Below, piece by piece: positions 11,701-22,310 of a stretch of 64,000 nucleotides of DNA; the stretch's first letter is position 1, and every line of letters begins with the position of its first letter. The stretch spans positions 10,989,501 through 11,053,500 of the forward strand of contig OX344749.2 of assembly GCA_947034885.2 (NCBI GenBank). Reading direction: 5' to 3'. The translations under genes were made by a program, and so were the position numbers. Source of the DNA: Thuidium tamariscinum. Taxonomy: Eukaryota > Streptophyta > Bryopsida > Hypnales > Thuidiaceae. The notes under the pieces are model-generated. The model worked only from the letters and a program-made list of their open reading frames with translations. It was not told the origin of the DNA and ran no database searches.

Positions 11701-13347
11701 CGTGGATGACCATCTGTTATATTAAGTGCACGATGTCACGACCCGCTGTCATGTTTTCGTCCAAATGGATGGTCACGTTTATGTCCCTACAAATTTTCAT
11801 CCAAAATTCGCTAGTACTATTGAAATTTTAATCCAATTCTAGCCAACGAAAGAAAATACTACGTTTCCGTATGCAAGAGTGTGTTGGTGTAATGTTGCAA
11901 CGGTTGTACTAGTAGTTTTATGGAAATGCTCAAAGACCTGCATATATTAACAAGGTGCATGCTGACTTCATTTCATATGCTGTAATCTTTGCAACATCTT
12001 TCACTCCAGTTGTCTCTCACCGTTGGCAGAGAAGTTATCTAATTAAGATCCCTATTAGATTCACAAGCTTATTAATCGTAAATATATGGTAATTTATTAT
12101 AACGTTGGTTCAATATAAAGATGATGTTAATTGAATGTCAAATTGTTGTTGGCTTCGTGCTAATTTAATATCTAGTTAATGCCTAGGACACACCTCACTC
12201 ACATTAAGTTAGCATCATTTGTGATACATTATCATTAACTGAACAGGAAGACACCATGAAACTTATGCCTATTTACTTAACATCAGAACTTAGTCAATCT
12301 AATTGGGGTGGGTGGGTGGGGAGGAGTCTTTTATGATGTTATTTTGTATCCTCTTTGAGCTTTGGTGCTCTGGTGCTCTGGCTGCCTCACATTTTTTGGC
12401 TTAGAACAGACTCATTTGTAGGCTTTCGTTGCAGTGTCTGAAATTCCAGATCTTGATCGCAGGATGTTATGGAGTTTTTTGTGAAAGCAATGATTAACGA
12501 CAGCTTGGGAATCATTAGCAACGCGCATCTGGTCCATGCAGACAGGAGTCCTCTTGGTGCTTTGGATGAGAAGTGTTTACATCTTGCCCAATTAGCTGCT
12601 ACTGCGGTTGACTTCCCCAAAACTGGGAAGGTGGCAATTATGCCACATTCCTTGAGGATAAAGGAGTTTCCAGATTTTATGGAGAAGGACGAAGCGGTGA
12701 CGTACCGTTCTGACAAAGTAATCGGCGAACTCTACAGATCGGTCACAAAGTTTGTGAGTAAGGAAGTTGAGCATCACCGCCATGCAGATCACGCTGCCGA
12801 ATTGGATCCAGTATATGACGACGATTTGCAAGTGCCTGGATATGAACAATACCTCGAGGACGCCTGGGCAACCAAAGTATCCTATGATCAGCAACTCCGG
12901 GGCTTAATGTCGCATTTCAATGTGAAGCGTGAGGCTGATATCATCACAGGAAGAATGCAGTTGCAAGCTCGTGGCTCCTCCCGCCAAAAATCAGACATAA
13001 AAGAGAGGATGATTCATTCTCAAGCAGGTCTTAGAAGGGAGTTTCAAGCTGATTTTTATAAATCTGCTGCTGCTGCCGCCGCCGCCGCCGCTTCTGCGAG
13101 TTGTAGTGACGATGCCTCTATGGTAGTTGCTGATTCTGAGTTGGACATCCAAGCTAAGCTGGCCTCAGCAATGTACCACGTAACATATGACTTCGAGTGG
13201 AAACAGAAGGCTGTGGCTTTGCTGGAGGATTCGGAGGACGCTGGAGCACGTCCTCTCATCAGCTTCCCTTGGATAGCGGCTCCTGTCCTGGCTCAGATCA
13301 AATCGATGAGAATGCGGGGGTTGCAGCAGGTGAACCAGGTACTTTAA
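8715..13347 (+). CDS. RDR6: RNA-dependent RNA polymerase, RDR6 type
   Basis: This enzyme copies cleaved transcripts into double-stranded RNA for DCL4/DCL2 processing in trans-acting siRNA and transgene/transposon silencing. Four coding exons: 8715-8991, 9108-11164, 11338-11628 and 12463-13347, giving 1169 aa (Arabidopsis RDR6 is about 1200). Residues 1-95 form the RRM-like N terminus. The catalytic RdRP core follows, with the motif DLDGD at residues 833-837 inside NEASGSDLDGD, as in plant RDR6 rather than the RDR1/2 variants. AKNPCLHPGD and NAHVVHADR-like blocks are also present. Residues 1077-1086 are a run of ten alanines coded by a GCT/GCC repeat. All exon junctions keep frame and use GT/AG. 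The start is chosen because the first 30 residues align with the conserved RRM-like start. The last intron (834 bp) is the longest and holds a G-quadruplex motif. A truncated copy of the 3' end lies at 26.5 kb. Confidence 0.95.
12305..12321 (+). other. G-quadruplex motif in RDR6 intron 3
   Basis: The sense strand reads ggggtgggtgggtgggg: four G-runs separated by single T loops, the classic very stable parallel quadruplex pattern. It lies about 140 nt upstream of the exon 4 acceptor, inside an otherwise AT-rich intron, so it would be present in the pre-mRNA. An effect on splicing is inference. Confidence 0.8.
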
Positions 13348-14100
13348 TCCGTCGGATTCATTTTCTCATTGTCAGCAGAAGAATCGTGATGTTGTTGCTT
13401 TCCACAAATGCTGCATTAGTTCTCACTGTTCTCAAGCCTCTTCCGTTCGCCGAGGAGGTGATACAAAGTGCTCCCAGTTGTCAACTCCGAACACTTGATA
13501 GTGGTAGTTCTCACGTTTTGAATCAGTTTTGATCTACCACTTCGGATCTCCCTGATCGTCTGAAATTGAAATGCAAAAGTGCTTTTGACAGCATGTTCTG
13601 TCAACTATGGAATAGATCTTTTCCGAACCTTCTGTTTGGATTTTACCGCGAGCTGTTACTTGTGAAAATTGGTTTCTATTTGTGTACTTCATGTTTACCT
13701 GTGAGGGTTGTATGTAAACAGAAAATACTAGAATCTTTAGGGCGTTGATCATGTTTCCTATATTGCCTTCTGCCCAACAACAACTCGTTTATTTATTCAC
13801 TGGAACTTATTCTCGTGTGAGCATGACTTCGGTAAATGCCAATGCTCACTGACCTTTGAATGGGAATAGCATTATATACAATCACTGTAATGATCTACAG
13901 TAGATCCTCCCACTTTGAAGTTGCGCAAGAAATTCACATAGACCTGTACCTTTCATTTTTCTTATTTCCATAGATAAGGCTGTTGTGCTTGAAGATTTTT
14001 CCACAGCTCTACACTTCCCTCAAATCACAAACCGTTAACCCCTAAGCTCCTCTAGCATTTTGGGTTTAAAAGCATTGTTGCTTTTGAAGTGTATAGATCT
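13348..14100 (+). other. RDR6 3' UTR and flank
   Basis: Non-coding sequence following the RDR6 stop. It is partly duplicated at 26.7-27.7 kb (shared blocks include the region around 13358-13720 and 13930-14030). No clear single polyadenylation signal was chosen. Confidence 0.6.
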
Positions 14101-14249
14101 CAATGGCACTAAGATACAGAAATTTCATCTTGTACTGTATGTGTTGTAGAGGAAGTGAATCAAGTTTGGAATCAATTGGCCATACAAATTGCAAGATAAT
14201 GATGATTGATGGGAGAACCACCCATAGTTGATCACTTTAATGACAGTGC

Positions 14250-14960
14250 ATGTTTTGGAGCAATATAAGGCAATGTTAATTTTTGTCATGTGAGAAGAAA
14301 TTATGGAGATTTTCAAATTTTTATGGTTTTTTTCCTTGAATTCAAATGATTTGAGTTTGGGGAGTCAAAAGGTGGCTTGAATCCATTACCTTTATATAAA
14401 GTCATCCAATTCCAACCATTCAAGAACTATTGTTTTGCTTACTATTTGAAGACATGTGTCATGAATTTAATAGTCTTAAGCTAGAGGTACCCATCCCCAA
14501 CTAAGGACCCATCCCCAACTTGTAGAGTGTAGCTATTTCCAACTAAGTTAGAACATATTTCCAACCAAAGCTTGGAATGCATTTTTTCTTCCATTTTAAG
14601 GTTGGGCCTAATAAGATTATGACACATGTTCCAAATTAGTGAGCAAGAAAGTAGAAAGTAGTGAGTGGGAAAGTACTTAGTCTATGATTGGAAATGGAAG
14701 AGTCTACACATTGGCTACTAGTCCGAGCAACTTTTTGGCTTTCAAAAATCATAGCAATTTCAATTTTGGGAATAAAATTTTGAAAAATTTGTGGCCTCAA
14801 TATTTTCTATCTTCCTACTTGGCAAAAATTTCACTTGCCTCATACTACTCACAATCTATGTGAAAATTGCTTAAGTGATTGACTATGGGTACCTCTACCT
14901 TAATCAAGAAAAGGATTAAAAAAACACGTTCCAAGCTTTGATTGGAAATTTGTTCAAGTC
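14250..14960. repeat. Dispersed repeat family B, copy 1
   Basis: Shares ordered phrases with 43785-44110 inside FLAP1 intron 2: gagcaatataaggcaat, ttttttccttgaattcaaat, ccattcaagaacta, gacatgtgtcatgaa and cattccaagctttg. Copy 1 is about twice as long. Copy 2 lacks the stretch with the paired phrase cccatccccaact (14488-14522). No coding capacity was seen. Confidence 0.75.
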
Positions 14961-16649
14961 CTTATTGGAAATGGCTATTCCAATAGATTAGATATGCATT
15001 CCTAATTTGTGCAAGATTTTCAATATTTTTAAATTCAAAATGGACATAGTATAAAGAAAAAACTAGCCATTGAAGTTCATTGCTTTAATTTCAAAATGTC
15101 TGAATTTTGAATTTCAAATGGTTTTCAAACATTTAAAACAACTTGAATTGACATGAAAATTTTAATACAATAGCTAGACTTCAAGGGGATTCTAAATTTC
15201 ATTGAAAATTAACATTTGCTGAAGAAGTAAGCTTTTAAAAAATAAATTTTTTTTGAGTTAGGTGCTATAGTCAAAGTTATAGAGCCTCAAAAGATTAGGG
15301 ACTTTGAAAAGGACTCAAAGATTTGTGTAGACTATTGGCATGTTATTCTTTCAAAGAATGTCATCTAAAAAATAGTTGAAATTATACTCATGTAGTTTCC
15401 ATTTTTTGAACATTTGTTCAATACAAGATGATTTTGGGTTTGTTAGATACGTCTAACATCTTTGAAAATTTTCATACAAACAACTTAAGTAACTACCTAT
15501 ACAATGGTAGAAATTCTCAAAGTTGGATAATACTTCTTCCTTCCCAAAGATGAATCAAACTACATTGGCTTTGTAGAATAGGGCCAAAAATTTATTTTCT
15601 TTTGATAACAAAATTTATAATCTCATATTCTATAATGTCAAATATGTTGATTTTTTTTTCTACTTATTTCTATGGTAGTCTAATAAAAATTTGCATAGTT
15701 GCAAGTTTTGAAAATGTAACTATTTTTTAATTGTACTCAATGTACTTAAAGGTAACAATTCTTATACAATTTTTTGTATGAAATAGTATAAAACTTTAAA
15801 GTTGAAGGTATTGAAAAAAGATAAGAAATTTTTTTATACAATTTAATGAACTTCCAATGGCCTCTGACTATTATTAACTATCTTTAATTAAACTTTAATA
15901 AATCAAATTGAAGAAGGAACATTTAAATATATATAAAAAATTGAAGAAATTAAGTTTTGTACTATTGACTAGCTAGAATTTTCTTACAAATATTCAACAA
16001 TTATAGAAAAAGGCAAATAAATTTTTTTTCTAAAAAATTATATTTGTAGTTGATATAAAATAGGAAGAAGGGAGGCACATGAATTATTCTCATTATAAAT
16101 TGACATGGATTGTGTTGAATGATACCTTAAATACTTACTTTATATCCATCTTGTAAGTTTTTTCCATGCATAATCCATCCAAATACACATTGACTACCAA
16201 AATTAAGAACAAATTTGCAATGTTTTCATTCAAGCAACCGTATCATTAGATGATTTTTCAACCCTCTAAAAAATTGATTTGGGATTGTTCTCTTAAATTG
16301 TTCCCTATATAGTGATCAAACTTCTATTGGTCTCATTTTTTGAATTCAATTTCTTTTTTAAATTAAAAAAATAAATTCAAAATGTATTAAAGATTTGAAA
16401 ATTGATTTAATTTTTTTTAATATTTAATTTTAAAAATTAAATAATTAATATTATCTAATGTAGTAGTATCTTGACCATGTTAGCTTATTTATATGGTAGA
16501 GTTTCTAGAGTTCTCTATAGTATTCATGAAGTCCCTACAACATTCTTAAAAAGTAAGAACTTGCAATCTTTTAGAAGCCTTAAAAATCATGTAATGCATG
16601 AGCATCAATGGACAAACTTTAATCCATTAGGTTCCTTCAATATGTTTTC
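14961..16649. other. AT-rich repeat desert, no gene seen
   Basis: Over 70% A+T by eye, with no coding-like frame on either strand and no recognisable element termini. Confidence 0.6.
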
Positions 16650-17330
16650 ACCAAAAACTCTCCAAAACTACCACTAGTGTAAAAAACAAATTTTGGAATA
16701 AAATTTTTTAGACCAATGTAAGCATAAGATCTTGTAGTATGATGACTTGAAAACATGTGAAAAAATTTCAAAAATTTCCACCACATAGATTGCAAGACAT
16801 TAGCATTTGAATTCACAAAAATCCTTTTTTTAGCCTCACATAAAATTAAGTAGGTGCACTTCACAAACTCACATTTGCTTGAAAAGAAGTCTAAAATGGT
16901 GATGCTTCATTAAATATATTCTTGATGGTAAGTTGGCTACATGCTAGACAAATTTTAGATCATTTGAAATTGTTCAACATACAAGAAAAAAATAGTAAGT
17001 AGAGAAAAGTAGAGGATGATTCCAAAAATATTAATGTTAAGAATTTAGTTATGAAATTATAAAATTCCAATCCCAATAATTGAAATGGTGTTATAAAAAA
17101 TCTACATCCTATGATTTTATTTTATTTTCAAGAATTATTGAAAATTGTATAAAGTAAAGGACTTCAAAGTTTATTTTAGTGTGTAAAATTTGTACTTGAA
17201 CGCAAACTAAAACTCCTCAGAACATTTGACTCATTGATCAAAATGCAATGATTCAAAGCTTTCTACCTATACTTTAATCTAGAATATCAATTTTAAATTT
17301 TTGGTTATGAAAAAAATAATTCTTTTTATA
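16650..17330. repeat. Dispersed repeat family A, copy 2
   Basis: Carries the same series of landmarks as the copies at 2330 and 49855, in the same order and orientation, for example attgcaagacattag, a gtgcacttcacaaactc phrase, agtaagtagagaaa and ttcaaagctttctacct. Moderate divergence indicates an old insertion. Confidence 0.7.
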
Positions 17331-18200
17331 TGCTTGAATTGCTCATTTACAAAAATATTAGAAACATATTAGGCCATAAGTTTTGATCATATTTCCAAAT
17401 TTCTTGATTTTAGTGCACATGAAAGATATTCCTTGTCCCCACCTTTTTATTAAATTTTGGGCCAAAAATATTGAAACCTTCAATCACATATACCTATCCC
17501 AAATTGCTATATTGCCAAATTTTGCAAGTTGATCCATTAGGGAATAAAAGTGTAACTAGATACACCCAAATTGTAGTGTGCAACATACTTTGCATTACCA
17601 TGGAAGTTTGAAGAAAAAATTAGTTGTGATTTGAAAGGGAATTAGTTTCAAAGCTAGCCTTGTCTAAAATCTAGTTTTGATCATGATGATTTGGAATTCT
17701 TTTTCTTTTGTCAATTTTTGGAACTTTGAAGATTTTTTTTTGCCTTGGCATATTGGTATACATCATTTCAAAAAATTAAGGAAATTTACAATTATGGAAT
17801 TTAAAATATCAACAATCTGACAAACATGCAAATTGTGTTGTTTCTTACAATATTTCATTTTTGGGGGAATTTAGAGCATAGACTATTGCATTAAGCCATT
17901 GTCAAGAGAATATAGGTTACAACATAGACCATTGTTATTTTTTAATGCCTTTGCATGAGAAATATTTGTTAAATTGGGCAATTCGTTCAATTTATACTTT
18001 ACAACCATATTATACTCTTTTTTAGCTTCAACATTTTTGTACAAACATTAGAGTTTATATTGTACATAATTGATTAAACAAATCTACAAAATTTAAACTA
18101 TTTTTAAAAATGTCATAAAAAAAATCCCAATTTTATGAATGTCAATGTAATTTTTGGCAATTTTCAATTGTAGTTTAAATTTTTGGAGTTAGAATTAAAA
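17331..18200. other. AT-rich intergenic DNA, no gene seen
   Basis: No coding-like frame or element ends seen on either strand. Confidence 0.55.
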
Positions 18201-18205
18201 TTGTC

Positions 18206-20090
18206 CCCTTCACTTGGCCCCTCCAAGTCATTCTAGGAGTGCAAGTAAAGAAAAAACCCCTACCCTGTGCTTGATTAATCCTAAAGCACTTTGACATTCA
18301 ATTTTTGGACAATGAATAGATTCAATTTCTTGTTTATTTTTCATTGCTACTTGGATACAAGTCCTCCTCATTTGTGGTGAAACTCTATTAATTTCTTGTC
18401 CTATTTATAGCTTGAATTTGATGTTACTAAAGTACACATTTTTGCCAATTAACAAATGTGAAAATATGTCAAGAAATTTGGTGAAAATTAGTGGTTGACT
18501 AAGACAAAATTAGTTCAAAACTAGATTTGCAAAAATGAGGTCATAGATGTAATGAAGATAGAAATTTCCAAAAAATAACCATGCTAAGAAAAGCTCATTT
18601 CAAATCCATTTCAACAAGTTATACTCCAAAAATGATAATATTTTGCTTGAAATCAAATTTTGAAGGAGTTTTAAAATTTTAGTTTTAAAATTTATAAAAA
18701 TAATATTGGTGATAGATTTGATGAATCTAATTATAGATATGAAATCTAAAACTCAACATCTACAACTTTTATTTGTACATCAACTCCAAAATATTCTTCT
18801 AAACAATACTTTATAATGATTTAAAAAAAAAAATTAATTTTAAATTTTAAATCTAAATCATGAATTCTAAATAAGACTTTGGATGTTTAGGGATTAATTT
18901 ACCTTGGTACACTTGTCCTCTACCTTGAATTTGGAGCCATTTGATTGCAAATAGGGATTTGAAAGTAGTTATTTTTTTTAATGCATGGAAAGTAAAAAAC
19001 TACAACAATATCCTGAGGAGTTGAGTGCACAAACAAGGGTTAGGGTCAATTGACCTTCTTTTATTGGTCGGGGTGAACTAGCCCCCTAGCTTGGCCACTC
19101 CAAATAATTTCAAGGGTGCAAATAAAACAAAAAGCCCCCTATTTTGTGCTTCACTAATTTACCATCTACACAGTCCCTAGCCAATTAGAGGGCTTGATTG
19201 CAAATATGAATTTAGAATTTGCAAATTTTATCATGTATGGAAAATAAAAAATTTCAGCGTTTTTCCAAGTGGCTGAGCAAGGGGTCAAATCACCCCGGCC
19301 CTTTTATTGCCCCATTAGAAGGTAAATGTAAAAACTACTCCTTATTTTGTGCCACGTAGTTTTGTATCCTTCCCCTCCCCTTTTATTGCCCCATTAGAAG
19401 GTAAATGTATAAAATGCTCTCTATTTTGTGCCATGCAGTTTCATATTCTTTCACCTCCTGCACTTAAGTTAAGGTAGGAGGTCCATAAAGCCACCATCTA
19501 AGTGTTGAAGCTAAATTTTGGAGAGGGAAAACATATTGAGATATTTTTCAAATGAATTTTCTTTGAAAGACAAGAGGAAATGACATTCAATCCAAGTTAT
19601 TCCATTTTTTTTGGAGCTTTGTGGAATTAGTTATGAAATTTTGAAGTTGAATACCATACGGCTCTAAAAGCAACCACCTCCTAGAATATACATAGTTTAT
19701 ACATTTTGGAATATTACAGAAAGAGAAATGTACCCCTGAGCCATGTTTGGTTCTAAATGCCTAGTCGGAGTTCGAGCCTCCTACCTTAGGCCCTCGTCAG
19801 ATGGCAAAGATGAATTCAGAATTTGCAAATTTTCCAGCAAGTGGTAAGGTAGGAGGTCCTGAAATGGAGCGGGCATTAAGAATGGACCCTATAAATGGCG
19901 GTTGAATGGACCGGATGTGGTTACTAAATTGACCTCCGTAGTCGTTGAATGAATCAAGAAAAATATTATTCATTGTTCTAAGAGCCACTCATTTTCCTTG
20001 CTTTTTCCATTTTTCTCTGGAAACTGCAGGACCTTCTACCTTAAGTAAAAAAATCCAGTGTTTTCAGCAGGGGTAAAAACCCGGGCAATA
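18206..20090. repeat. Degenerate direct-repeat array next to the ASG1-like promoter
   Basis: Related segments recur in the same orientation. cttggcc-ctccaa followed by gtgcaa-taaa and cccct-tgtgctt occurs at about 18206-18290 and 19079-19165. gattgcaaat-gaattt followed by atggaaa-taaaaaa occurs at about 18946-19010, 19197-19255 and 19800-19845. The best-preserved part is a 79-bp tandem pair at 19300-19378 and 19379-19457, sharing cttttattgccccattagaa. The array ends where the GC-rich ASG1 upstream region begins. Confidence 0.6.
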
Positions 20091-22310
20091 AGGGAGTCAA
20101 TTCCGTCTCCCTAGCCCCGTCTGCGGTGCCCTGCGCGAGCGAGCGAGCGGTTTCAGTTCCCCCCGGCCGGGCCGGGTCGTGAGGGATTGCGGGGGTTACC
20201 CTCCTTACACAGTCAGCATAACCGCCCCCACCAGTCACATCCCAACCGCAACCGCAATCGGCCACGAAACCAGAAGAAATGGAAATAATAAGAAGATAGT
20301 ATTATATGGGAGGCCGGGGCAGGGCCAATCAAAGCCCGATCGTTGAATCAAACCATAAAGCCAAAGCTCGCCCCGTGCCAAATCGCCCGCGCCTATAGGG
20401 CCCCTTTCCCCCTCCGCCCCGGTCCCTGGACGGACGAAGATTCCGGCCCCGTCCGCGCCGGCCATGACTGGGCCACGTGGCTCCCCGTTCACCGACAACT
20501 GGCTGCCACCGTGGCTGGCGCGGGCTGGCGCCGGTGACCTGTCCCCGGTGGCCCGCGCTGATAGGGAGGAATCGGGGAAAGCTGGTGGGGAGCTCGCCCA
20601 ACGATTCTGGGCGAGCATCCTACAGTACAGTAGAAAGTCCCTTGGGAAGGCCAGCGGCCAATGGCGCACACATGGGACGCATGTTCCGAGAAGGAACGGG
20701 TCATGGAGCCCCGGCCCATCCATGGCCCATCCATGGCCATTCATGCGGCCATGCCCATGGGGGAGCGTCGCTCCGCGCGCACCTACAAATAGGGGCGGGG
20801 GCTGGCGAGGTGATCTTTTCCAACCTTCTTTCTTCCTCGCTCGCTGCGTTCTTTGCTCTCGCGTGCCGCTGGGGAGGCCCTGCTGCTGCTGCTGCGATCG
20901 ATTCGCGTTCGCCAGGAGGCTCGTGGCGTGCTCGGCCGTCGGCTCTTCCTGTCCGTGCCGTTCTTCCGGCGTTCGGATCGTGCTTTTCCGTGCCGGATTG
21001 CTCGAATTGTCTGCTTGCGACGCCGGCAGCGACCCTTTTCGCCTGCCTTGTCAGTTTGCGGTGCCGTTGCTGTTGTCGCGGGGGTGCTGTTGTGGGCAGT
21101 TTGGATCGGTGGGTTGGTGGTTGCTACGCTCGGCGGCTGCTGTCGTGGAGGAGGCTGTGTGCGGTTCGGGACGTGCGTTGCATGCTGAGTGGTTCGTGGT
21201 TGCCGGGTCGGAGAGTCTCGAGGCGCCTTGTGGGCTCAATTGAACCCGGTGTGGTGCTGATTCTGTGAAAAGCCGTGTGTCTGGACCCGGAGCTGCTGTT
21301 TTTGTTGGGAGGAGACATTCCTGTGGGGCTATTGTGCTATTTGTTGAGGTTCGTGGAGCAGTCGAGCGAGTTCTAGTGAGGGTTCGTTTTAAATTTGTGT
21401 CGTAGAAGCGAAAGCCTCCATCCGTGAAGTGCAATTTGGAAATTATTGTGTGAGGGGTTGTACGCAGTCGCAGAAGGGAGAGGTGTTTTCTTGTCGTAGT
21501 GAGCTGTACTTGTCAATTCCACTCTTGAGTAGGGGTTTGCGCTTCATTCTTTTCTGCTTTCTGTGCGCGCATACTTTACTGGTGCTCTTATTGATTGTGA
21601 GGGGAAGTTCTTGGACTAGTAAGTTTCTCTTCTCTGAGATCGAAGTATATTTATATTTTCTGGCTTTTTTTGCCGCTTAGCTTCTCTTTCTTCTGACTTG
21701 AAGTCTTAACTACCTGTCCGCATTGTGGCCCCACCGTGTTTAGGTAGAGCAGCCTCTGCACTAGTCGTTTTCCAACCCTTATCTCTCTGTTTTTATAATT
21801 TAGTCACTGTCGGGTGCTTTACTCTCTCGAGTGTTTGATTGTCGGAATAGTAAGGTTGCAATTGAACACTTTGTCGAGGTCTACAAGGCCTGCCCTCTGC
21901 CATTCGGAAGCTACTATGCTTGCTCGTGCCATCGACTTTCGGTGAGCGCAACGGAGACGGTTGCAAGCCGTCCTCGTGACTGCTTTAAAGAATTCCTCTT
22001 TGCACCAGTTTAGTCGGCCATGCTGCGTGCGCCCCTAGACTCTCGTCACCGAACCTGGTTGATTTTAGTCGAGGGAGTAGAAGATCTTTTCCGATAACAG
22101 CGAGGGGAAACGTCTGTCAGCAACACTTGCCGACCAAGCGCTGCTGCGAAGGGCACGAATTCATAGTCTCGGTCAAGTTGCAGGCGAGAAGCAGGGGCCG
22201 TGCGGGGTACTTGAGTTTTGGTGGTTGCCTGCTGCGGGAGTTCGAAGCAGAAGTTTGGGGGCTGTGTTGAGCGTGGTTGTTTGGGAGGAGGAGTTTTGAG
22301 GGTTCGGAGA
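20091..22310 (+). promoter_or_regulatory. GC-rich promoter and 5' leader of the ASG1-like gene
   Basis: The region turns abruptly GC- and CpG-rich at about 20100. It contains gagcgagcgagcg at about 20136 and a cluster of ccatgg/gcccatg palindromes at about 20716-20762. A weak TATA-like ctacaaatag lies at about 20780. Several frames on both strands are open between 20460 and 21270, which is expected from GC-rich DNA without stops and is not evidence of protein. Transcription probably starts near 20800, giving a leader of about 1.5 kb. A leader intron is possible. Confidence 0.5.

Noticed and set aside
20464-21268. Three overlapping ORFs of up to 263 aa in GC-rich DNA
   Set aside because: Several frames on both strands are open at once, which is expected where stops are rare in GC-rich sequence. 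No domain is visible, and the region fits a promoter and leader.
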